Shown here: in pieces, positions 50,163 to 60,494 of the stretch
Position numbering within the stretch: position 1 is the stretch's first letter
How the letters are laid out: each line of letters opens with the position of its first letter
Assembly (NCBI GenBank): GCA_024760905.1
Contig: CM045729.1
Location: 80,639,050 to 80,703,049, forward strand
Direction: 5' to 3'
DNA from: Plotosus lineatus
Lineage: Eukaryota; Chordata; Actinopteri; Siluriformes; Plotosidae
DNA length: 64,000 nucleotides
Program-made: the position numbers and the translations under genes
Notes under the pieces: model-generated
Seen by the model: the letters and a program-made list of their open reading frames with translations, nothing else
Told to the model about the DNA's origin: nothing
Database searches by the model: none

Positions 50163-50450
50163 AATTCAGATAAATTTTATTTGTGTAGCGTTGTTTACAA
50201 CTCACAATGTCACAACACAGCTTTATATAATAAGAACAAATTTGATTTATTTAACCTCTAAATCAAAATTAAATTGAACAATTTAAACAGTTCCCTATGA
50301 ACATTACACGTCCCAGTGAGTAAATGACTGTGTAAAGGAGAAACTTCCTGAGACAACATGAGAAAAAAACCCTGCCGTATCAGTGCTCTCACATTTTGAT
50401 GCTTTAACATTTCAATATTTTCCTCAAGAACTTGTGCTAACATAAGTAAA
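50163..50450 (+). repeat. Old interspersed repeat
   Basis: Begins attcagataaattttatttgtgtagcg and contains aacttcctgagacaacatgag. I recognise this pattern from repeats common in catfish and relatives. No coding potential. Confidence 0.5.
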
Positions 50451-50743
50451 ACAAGTTGGTATTTCCCAACACTCAGTTTTGTTTTAAATGTTTAATAGAG
50501 TGTGACATGTGGAATAATGCATGTTTAGTATAAAGAGAGGGCTGGACTGAGATTTTTACATTAGCAGGTGATTTAGATGAAAAATATAGTTTCAGCTTTA
50601 TCAAACCAAGACTTCTGCACAATAATCAAAAACACTAATTATTTCTGTAACCATTTAATCCTAGTTAGGATTGCGAGGAGGCTGGCCCCCATCCCAGCCA
50701 ACTCCGGGCGGAAGCACTATAGAGTTTAAATTTAACGAATTTA

Positions 50744-50776
<33 letters not shown>

Positions 50777-51119
50777 GATAATTTATTATATACTTTATTG
50801 TAATATATAATATATCTGTTTGAATGTGTTTCTTGGTATACCAAAAAAACATTTAAGAACCCATGAAGTCACTAAAGATTTTACTCTAAATCAATTACAA
50901 TGAGTAAAAATCTGTTTTTATATGTAAAAACTTTCATGTGTTTTATTTCATCCTGTTTCTTTTTTTTTTTTTTCTTTTTTTTTTTTTTACAAAACATAAT
51001 TTAAATATAAACTTTATGCATAGTAAGGAATTGATGATTATCTCTCTCGAGAGCTACATGTTCTGACTTTTCAGATCGTGGTTTGTTTGCTGCTACAATT
51101 AAACTAATACAATTGCTCC
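50451..51119. other. AT-rich sequence with SINE tail scrap
   Basis: 50645-50735 is a reverse-strand scrap of the main SINE tail (aaccatttaatcctagttagg). Short TA arrays lie near 50742-50770 and poly-T near 50960-50988. No gene. Confidence 0.55.
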
Positions 51120-51385
51120 ACCCCCCACCCCCCAGTGCAGCTAACTAGTTTATTAAAGGCTGGCCATGTCTCTCACTGTCTCTGGTGTGAGGTACATAAA
51201 AGAACCATTGCTGACTTTCGACAAGAGTAGGCTGCAAAGCCGTCAGCATGTTTCCACCCTGCGATGGCCTGGCATGCTGTCCAGGGTGTACACTGCCCTT
51301 GCACAGAGTCGGCTGGGATGGGCACCAGCCTCCCCGTGACCCTAATTAAGATTAAGCGGTTACAGAAAATTAACTGAACTAATAA
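51120..51385 (+). mobile_element. tRNA-SINE, 3' part
   Basis: Starts in the ccagtgcagctaac block, continues through accattgctgactttcgaca and gcgatggcctggc, and ends gattaagcggttacagaaaa. The tRNA-like head is missing. Confidence 0.8.
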
Positions 51386-52739
51386 GGACATGCATACATT
51401 CCAGTACTACGTATTAATGACACACCTGTATATGGACCCAGTTGATGACAACCATTACTTGGTAATACCAGTACGCAGTGTAAGGAAAAGAAAAAAAACA
51501 AAAAAACATTCAAAAACGGCTGGAACAGGAAAATCACATAGAATGTAAAAGTAAACAGTGATTTTTTTCATTGAACATTGATTTGTATTTTATTGTAATG
51601 ATTAAATAATGATTAGCGGTCAAAGTTAGTTCCATTTGACGGGTGTTTTGGCTGAACCTCAGTGATAGAGTGGGGAGCTCGGAAAACCTTAAGCAATTGG
51701 TCCGGGAATCTCATTTGAATGGCCCCTGATCACGACCCTTAAGGTAAACTTCACACATAAATTAAAAGATAAACAATGATTTTTAGAATCTTTAGAGGTA
51801 TCTTTAGAATGAAAGTGTACTGTTCAGACAGCTATTAAAAGCATGTGGCATAATAAATCCCAGAATCATTAAAAGAAGAAATTTTAAAGGAGCACATGTC
51901 CTTTAGGAGGTTTCTGTTAAACCATGCGGGATGTTGGAAGATAGTCAATGGGAAAGCAGATTGTGCATTGTTTGAATGTTTGAATGGTGCGTTTGAATGT
52001 TTGAATGCCGCGTTTGGCTCGTTTCGTAAGGAGAATTTTACCACTGTACCACTGTACTGACTTTAGGGGTTATGGACATTGAAGTTTTCTGTTATTTTAT
52101 CCTATTTGATGTTTGCTTAAAAAAAAAAAAAAAACATTGAGGGATGTTCTGTAAAAGTAATGATACAAACCTTCAAACAATAAATTTTATTCCAGGTTGA
52201 GAGGCAACAAAAAGTGAGTGGTTGGTAGAGGGTCAAACAGTTCAGATGTTTCTCAATGTGTGCTATTTGATAATGATAATTTATTTCATGATGAATTGTA
52301 CAGAAACTTGTAAGTTTCCTTTCTGATATTTCAAATGGTCTGGAGATTGATGGAAGTGCAGAGTGTTTTATTTAGACACATACCTGAACGAAGCTCAGAC
52401 TATTTCCCCAAAACACGAAACAAACACATGTGGAATAAATATGAAATTGATCAGACCAATCACGCTACACTACAGACATTAGACTGAGGGCGTAATACAA
52501 ATGTGATGTTCATAATAGAGCTTCAATGTACATGGGCATGATACAGGTGCTGGAGATCATGTGGTTTGGTGTGTGATGTATACGTGTGGAGTGGATGATC
52601 AGTACTGAATGAGCAGTAGCCTGACACCTGATAATGATCACAATGTAAAAATCCATGATTAAACTGGAGTATGCCATAAATACATTTCTTTGATAGATAC
52701 AGATGTTTACGTTGTACTTCAGACTGTGATTTTTTTTCT
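51386..52739. other. Upstream region of the lectin gene, no clear element
   Basis: No repeat or coding similarity recognised. A poly-A run at 52120-52134. The last bases (tttttttctcag, 52731-52742) look like a 3' splice site 13 bp before the ATG, so the true promoter may lie farther upstream, before an untranslated exon. Confidence 0.4.
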
Positions 52740-52755
52740 CAGCTGACCTGCAATC

Positions 52756-52792
52756 ATGAAGCTGAATCTATTTCTCCTCCTGCATGTTACTG
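52756..52792 (+). CDS. Lectin exon 1: signal peptide start
   Basis: Encodes twelve codons plus one base (MKLNLFLLLHVT). The donor is tg followed by gtaagaa. The ATG is the first after a likely splice acceptor at 52742, and the hydrophobic run LFLLL fits a signal peptide whose cleavage site would be encoded at the start of exon 2. Confidence 0.75.
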
Positions 52793-52906
52793 GTAAGAAC
52801 ATTTATAATAAAATATTTTCATTTATCATCCAAAAAGACAAGAGCATAATTAATAATTATAATAGATATAATATATAATATGATAAATGTCTATATAATA
52901 TAATAT

Positions 52907-52989
<83 letters not shown>

Positions 52990-55900
52990 TGATACCTCTG
53001 CTCACGAACATAATTGGTTCCCAGAAAGTGTGTGTAAGGCGAAAAGTTCGTCTTCCGAACATTTATTTCCCATAAGAAACCATTAAAATGAGAATAATCC
53101 GTTCCCAGGTCCCCATAAAACATAATTTTCTACTAAATAAGCCTTAAAACTACACAAAAATATACCTTATTTTATGTATAATAAATGTGCTATTGTATTG
53201 TAATTAAAGAAATAAACTGTACTGTATAATAAAGTCGTTTTATTTACCTTTGTGATGGTAGTTGATGGCTTGATGGAATGGAGTGGGAGGAGGAGGGAGT
53301 GAAGGACTTACTGTTTGGAAGGAGTGTTTGGAAACGCCTACTGTTTGGAAACACCCTTAGCCACACACGCACCCTTGATAACTTCCTTGTTCTTAAGGAT
53401 GGTGGTAGACTTAGCATACTGGTACTGGGATGCTAAGTCACACAAACACACACCTCGTTCGTGTTTTTCAATGATCTCCGCCTGTGGTGGGGTCTTTTTC
53501 GGTCCCATAATAGCAAAAGTACACTCAATATGGTACAAAATGTCGATCAAACACAAACCACATCCGCACTCAAAGAAAGGGGGTGACGAACTGTGACGCC
53601 GTGAGCGTGCGTGAACTTCTCGTGGCCGCCACCGTGGCGCTGTTTGACCGCATGGTTTGGTTCGTCCGCCGAAAACTAGTTCGTCAGCAGAGACTATATG
53701 CTCGCAAATTTAATGTTCTTGAGGCGAAAAGTTCGTGAGCTTAAGCGTTCGTCAGCGGAGGTTTTACTGTATATATCTATATATATCTATATATATATAT
53801 AATTGATAATGCAGCCGGGGGGGGGGGGGGTGGTGTCACAAACCAGTGTCTCTCCCTCACAGCAGTGCCAAACCTGGAAAAATGCATCAGGAAGGGCATC
53901 TGGCGTAAACCAAATGCCAAAAAAAATGCGAGTCAAAACAAAGAATGCCATACCGGATCGATCAAGGCCCGGGCGAACAAGAACCGCCTTTAGTGCTGTT
54001 AACCAACAGGGTGCTGGTGGAAAATGGACTACTGTTGGTCGAAGACGTTGAAGAAGGAGAGGCAGGAGGTGTGTCCGTAGGCAGAGAGAGAAGAGGAAAG
54101 GCATGAGTCTAAGACTGAGAGTAGGGACTTTAAATGTTGGAACTATGGCAGGGAAAGGTAGAGAGCTGGCTGACATGATGCAGAGGAGGAAAGTGGACAT
54201 ACTGTGTGTTCAGGAGGAGACCAGGTGGAAAGGTAACAAGGCTAGAAACTTAGGAGCAGGGTTTAGACTGTTTTTTCTTGGTGTGGATGAGAAGAGAAAT
54301 GGAGCTGGAGTAATCTTGAAGGAGGAGTTTGTCAGGAATGTTCTCGAAGTGAAAAGAGTGTCAGTCAGAGTGATGAGGATCAAGTTAGAAATTGAAGGCG
54401 TGATGTTCAATGTTGTTAGTGCTTATGCCCCACAGGCAGGATGTGAGCGAAAAGAGAAGGAGAGATTCTGGAGTGAGTTAGAGGAAGTGATGCAGAGTAC
54501 CCCCAGAGGTGGAAGAGTAGTCATTGGAGCAGACTTCAATGGGCATATTGGTGAAGGAAACAGAGGGGACGAGGAAGTCATGGGCAGGTTTGGTATCCAG
54601 GACAAGAACACAGAAGGACAGATGTTGGTAGATTTTGCAAAAAGGATGGAAATGGCTGTGGTGAACACTTTCTTCCAGAAGAGACAGGAGCATAGGGTGA
54701 CTTATAAAAGCGGAGGTAAGAGCACACAGGTAGACTAAATCTTGTGTAGGCGATGTAATTTGAAGGAAGTCAGTGACTGCAAAGTAGTAGTGGGTGAGAG
54801 TGTTGCCAAATCGCACAGGATGGTGGTGTGCAGGATGACGCTGATGGTGAGGAAGGTGAAGAAGGCAAAGGCAGAGCAGAAGAGAAAGTGGTGGAAATTG
54901 AAAAAAAAAAAAGAGTGTCATGTTGTCTTCAAAAAAGAGTTGAAAAAGGCTTTGGGTGGCCAGGAAGTGCTTCCAGATGACTAGACAACTACAGCCAATG
55001 TGATCAGGGAGACAGATAGGAGAATACTTGGTGTGTCATCTGGAAGGAGAGTAGATAAGGAGACTTGGTGGTGGAATGAGGAAGTGCAGGAGTGTGTACA
55101 AAGGAGAGGTGAGCTAAGAAGAAGTGGGACATTGAGAGGACCGAAGAGAGTAAACAGGAGTACAGGGAGACACAGCGTAAGGAGAAGGTAGTGGTGTCAA
55201 AGGCTAAACAGAGGGCGTATGATGACTTGTATACTCGGTTGGAAAGGAAAGAAGGAGGAAATGATTTATACAGGTTGGCACAGCAGAGAAATAGAGATGG
55301 GCAGGGCGTGCAGCAAGTTAGAGTGATTAAGGACAAAGAGGGAAATGTATTGACTGATGACAGAAGCGTGCTGGGAAGATGGAAAGAGTACTTTGAAGAG
55401 CTGATGAATGAGGAAAATGAGAGAGAAAAAAGAGTAGAAGAGGTGACCGTTGAGGACCAGGAAGTAGCAAAGATTAGTAAGGGTGACGTGAGGAGGGCAT
55501 TGAAGAGGATGACGAATGGAAAGGCAGTTGGTCCTGATGACATACCGGTGGAGATATGGAAGTGTCTCGAAGAGGTAGCAATAGATTTCCAGACAATAAC
55601 ACTCAACAAGGTCTTCGAGAGTGAGATGATGCCGGAGGAATGGAGAAGAAGTGTGCTGGTTCCCATTTTTAAGAACAAGGGAGATGTGCAGAGTTGTGGC
55701 AACTACAGAGAGATAAAGTTGATGAGCTATATAATGAAGTTATGGGAAATCATAGTGGAAGCTAGACTAAGGGCAGAGGTCAGCATTTGTGAACAACAGT
55801 TTGGTATCATGCCAAGAAAGAGCTCCACAGATGCATTGTTTGCCTTGTGGATGTTAATAGACATAGTACATAGTACTATGTACAGTGTATTAATAGACAT

Positions 55901-58900
55901 AGTACAGAGGTCAGAAGGAGCTGCATTGTGCCTTTGTGAAGCTGGAGAAAGCATATGACAGGGTGCCGAGAGAAGAACTGTGGTATTGCATGAGGAAGTC
56001 TGGAGTGGCAGAGAAGCATGTTAGAGTGGTGCAGGACATGTATGAGAGATGTAAGACAGTGGTGAGGTGTGCTGTCGGTGTGACAGAAGAGTTCAAGGTG
56101 GAGGCAAGACTGCATCAAGGGTCAGCTCTGAGCCCCTTCTTGTTTGCTATGGTGATGGACCGGCTGACAGACGAGGTTAGACAAGATTCCCCATGGACTA
56201 TGATGTTTGCAGATGACATTGTGATCTGTAGTGAGAAATCTGGGGAAATCTAGAGAGGTGGAGGTATGCCCTGGAAAGGAGGGGAATGAAGGTTAGCCTC
56301 AGTAAGACAGAACATGTGTATGAATGACAAGGACGCAAGAGGAACAGTGAGGTTACAGGGAGCAGCGATAAAGAAGGTGGAAGATTTTAAGTACTTAGGC
56401 TCAACAATCGAGAGCAGTGAATGAGCACATCAGAGGGACAGCACATGTAAGACGTTCTGGAGACAAAGTCAGAGAGGCTAGATTGAGATGGTTTGGACAT
56501 GTACAGAGGAGGGATAGTGAGTATATTGGTAGTAGGATGCTGAGGTTTGAACTACCAGGCAGAAGGCCTAGAGGAAGACCAAAGAGACGATTCATGGGTG
56601 TGGTGAAGGAGGACATGAAGGTACTTGGTATTAGAGAAGAAAGTGCAAAGGATCGGGTGAGATGGGGGCAGTTGATTCGGTGTGGCAACTCCTGAAGGGA
56701 AAAGCCGAAAGGAAAAGAAGGTATATCATTGATAAAAGATAATTCACAGATAATCGTATTTCTAAGTCATTCTCTGAAATGCTTTATCCTAATTAAGGTG
56801 CCCATCACAGCTGCCCCTGGTGTAATGGGGCTTGAAACTCCAACTTCATCTCACTCTGTCCTCTGCATCTTCTTCTCTGACTCCAACGACCTTCATGTCT
56901 TCCTTCACCACATCTATAAATCTCTTCTTTGGTCTTCCTCTCGGCCTTCTGCCTGGTAGTTCAAACCTCAGCATCCTACTGCCAATATACTCACTATACC
57001 TCCTCTGTACACGTCCAAACCATCTCAATCTAGCCTCTCTGACTTTGTCTCCAAAACATCTTACATGTGCTGTCCCTCTGATGAACTCATTTCTGATCCT
57101 ATCCATCCTCGTTACTCCCAGAGAGAACCTCAGCATTTTCATCTCTACTACCTCCAGCTCTGCCTCCTGCCTTTTTCTCAGTGCCACTGTTTCTAAGCTA
57201 TTCAACATCGCTGGCCTCACCACCATCTTGTACACTTTTCCTTTCATTCTTTCTGACACTCTCCTATCGCACATCACACCGGACACTTATCTCCAACCAT
57301 TCCAACCAGCCTGCGCATGCATCTTCACCTCTTTTCCACAATCTCCATTGCTCTGGATTGTTGAGCCTAAGTACTTAAAATCCACCACCTTTGTTATCTC
57401 TGCTCCCTGTAACATCACTGCTCCTCCTAGTTCCGTCTCATTCATACACATGTATTCTGATTTTCTGAGACTAACCTTCATTTCTCTCCTTTCCAGGGCA
57501 TACCTCCACCTCTCTAGATTTTCCTCCACTTGTTCTCTGCTCTCACTACAGATCACAATGTCATCTGCAAACATCATAGTCCATGGAGATTCTTGTCTGA
57601 CCTCGTCTGTCAGCCTGTCCATCACCATCGCAAACAAGAAGGGGCTCAGAGCTGACCCTTGATGCAGTCCCACCTCCACCTTGTATTCGTTGGTCACGCC
57701 GACAGCACACCTCACCACTGTCTTACATCTCTCATACATGTCCTGCACCACTCTAAAGTACTTCTCTGTCACACCAGACTTCCTCATGCAATACCACAGT
57801 TCTTCTCTTGGCACCCTGTCATATGCTTTTTCCAGATCCACAAAGGCACAATGCAGTTCCCTCTGACCTTCTCCGTACTTCTCTATTAACATCCTCAAGG
57901 CAAACATTGCATCTGTGGTGCTCTTTCTTGGCATGAAACCAAACTGTTGTTCACAAATGCTGACCTCTGCCCTTAGTCTAGCTTCCACTATTCTTTCCCA
58001 TAACTTCATCGTATGGCTCATCAACTTTATCCCTCTGTAGTTGCTGCAACTCTGCACGTCTCCCTTGTTCTTAAAAATGGGCACCAGCACATTTCTCCTC
58101 CACTCCTCCGTCATCTGCTCACTCTCTAGGACCTTGTTGAATGTTCTTGTCAGAAAATCTACTGCTACCTCTCCAAGACACTTCCATACCTCCACAGGTA
58201 TATCATCAGGACCAACTGCCTTTCCATTCTTCATCCTCTTCAATGCCCTTCTCACTTCACCCTTACTGATCTTTGCTACATCCCGCTCCTCAATGGTTAC
58301 CTCTTCTACTCTTTTTTCTCTCTCATTATCCTCATTCATCAGCTCTTCAAAGTACTCTTTCCATCTTCCCAGCACACTTCTGTCATCAGTCAATACAGTT
58401 CCCTCTCTGTCCTTTATCAATCTAACTTGCTGCACGTCCTTCCCATCTCTATTTCTCTGCTGTGCCAACCTGTATAGATCATTTTCTCCCTCTTTACTAT
58501 CCAACCTATCATACAAGTCATCATACGCCCTCTGTTTGGCCTTAGCCACTGCTACTTTCGCCTTACACTGTGTCTCCCTGTACTCCTGTTTACTCTCTTC
58601 GGTCCTCTCAATGTCCCACTTCTTCTTGGCTAACCTCTTCCTTTGTACACACTCCTGCACTTCCTCATTCCACCACCAAGTCTCCTTATCTACTTTCCTT
58701 CCAGAGGACACACCAAGTACTCTCCTACCTGTGTCCCTGATCACATTTGCTGTGGTTGTCCAGTCATTTGGAAGCACTTCCTGGCCACCCAAAGCCTGTT
58801 TCAACTCCTCCTTGAAGACAACACGACACTCTTCCTTTTCAGCTTCCACCACTTTGTCTTCTGCTCTGCCTTTGCCTTTTCACCTTTCTCACCATCAGAG

Positions 58901-59936
58901 TCATCCTGCACACCACCATCCTATGCTGTTTGGCAACACTCTCACCCACGATGACTTTGCAGTCACTGACTTCCTTCAAATTACATCGCCTACACAAGAT
59001 GTAGTCTACCTGTGTGCTCCTACCTCCGCTTTTATAAGTCACCCTATGCTCCTGTTTCTTCTCAAAGAAAGTATTCACCACAGCCATTTCCATCCTTTTT
59101 GCAAAATCTATCAACATCTGTCCTTCTGCGTTCCTGTCCTGGATACCAAACCTGCCCATCACTTCCTCGTCCCCTCTGTTGCCTGCACCAACATGTCCAT
59201 TGAAGTCTGCACCAATGACCACTCTTTCACTTCTGGTGGTACTCTGCATCACTTCATCTAAGTCACTCCAGAATCTCTCCTTCTCTTCTAGCTCACATCC
59301 TGCCTGTGGGGCATAAGCACTAACAACATTGAGCATTACACCTTCAATTTCTAACTTGAGACTCATCACTCTGTCTGACACTCTTTTCACTTTTAGAACA
59401 TTCCTGACAAACTCCTCCTTCAAGATGACTCCGACTCCATTTCTCTTCCCATCCACACCGTGATAAAATAGCTTAAACCCTGCTCCTAAGCTTTTCTCTT
59501 TGCTACCTTTCCACCTGGTCTCCTGAACACACAGTATGTCCACCTTCCTCCTCTGCATCATGTCAACCAGCTATCTACCTTTTCTGTGCATAGTTCCAAC
59601 ATTCAAAGTCCCTACTCTCAGTCCTAGACTCATGCCTTTCCTCTTCTCTCTCTGCCTACGGACACGCCTCCCACCTCTCCTTCTTCGACGTCTTCGACCA
59701 ACAGTAGTCCAATTTCCATCAGCACCCTGTTGATTGACAGCACTGATGGCGGTCGTTGTTAACCCGGGCCTCGACCGATCCGGTATGGAGGTGATACTTT
59801 TGATTTGCATCATAAATAATTGGCATTGGTTTTACGTCGGATGCCCTTCCTGACACAACCCTCTGCATTTCTCCGGCTTGGGACCGGCGTGAGGGGGAGA
59901 GACACTGGTTAGTGCCCCCCCACCTCATGGCTGCAT

Positions 59937-60026
<90 letters not shown>

Positions 60027-60329
60027 GCAGTGGTGGTCTCGTGGTATAGGGCGCTGGATCGCTGATCCAAAGGTTGGGGTTCGAGTCCCACTCTCCACAA
60101 GGTTGTCACTGTCCCCCCCAGTGCGGCTAACTGGGTTATCAAAGGCGGGCCATGTCTCCCACTGTCTATGGTAAGAGGCATGTAACAGAACCATTGCTGA
60201 CATCCGTAAAGAGTAGGCTGCAAAGTCGTCAGTGTGTTTCTGTTCCTTGCTAAAAGGGTTGTGACAGGGCATCCGACATAAAAACCTCTGCCAAATCAAA
60301 CGTGACTCCCGAGTGAAAGGAAGACAGAC

Positions 60330-60370
<41 letters not shown>

Positions 60371-60459
60371 GATTTTCTGAGTTGATCCTTCCGAAGGAGA
60401 GTGCTCAATACTTTTTGGTAGAGCAAATAACAAAAGTCCTGTCCTGTCCTGTCCTTTTG

Positions 60460-60494
<35 letters not shown>

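Larger units (their letters stand above)
53808..56721 (+). mobile_element. RTE copy R8
   Basis: Complete 5' end (tgcagccggggg) after a TA array and a 3' end at gaaaagaagg. Endonuclease (GADFNGHIGEGN), linker, RT (FADDIVICS at 56203-56229) and C-terminus are present. Damage: a premature stop right after STQVD (54736), a stop in LPDD near 54982, several frameshifts, a 40-50 bp partly palindromic insertion at 55860-55910 in the RT, and a deletion near 56412 that removes about 200 bp before the EHIRGTAHVRR block. Confidence 0.92.
56846..59937 (-). mobile_element. RTE copy R9, least damaged
   Basis: About 3.1 kb on the minus strand with a complete 5' end at 59937 next to (TA)n. The coding region starts near 59813 and would be close to 1000 codons. 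I see only three coding lesions: a GAG to TAG stop near 59576, a one-base loss near 58875 and an AAA to TAA stop at 57284. The last 50 or so bases of the 3' end are missing (cut at 56846). It is the best reference for the family in this window. Confidence 0.92.

Noticed and set aside
58041..59261. A 406-codon + strand open frame, rich in S, F and L
   Set aside because: It is the antisense shadow of the RTE copy R9 coding region; similar long shadows occur opposite other copies.
54103..59813. A host craniofacial development protein 2-like gene in the lectin intron
   Set aside because: The similarity is to RTE endonucleases; the flanks carry the rest of the retrotransposon with RT and typical ends.
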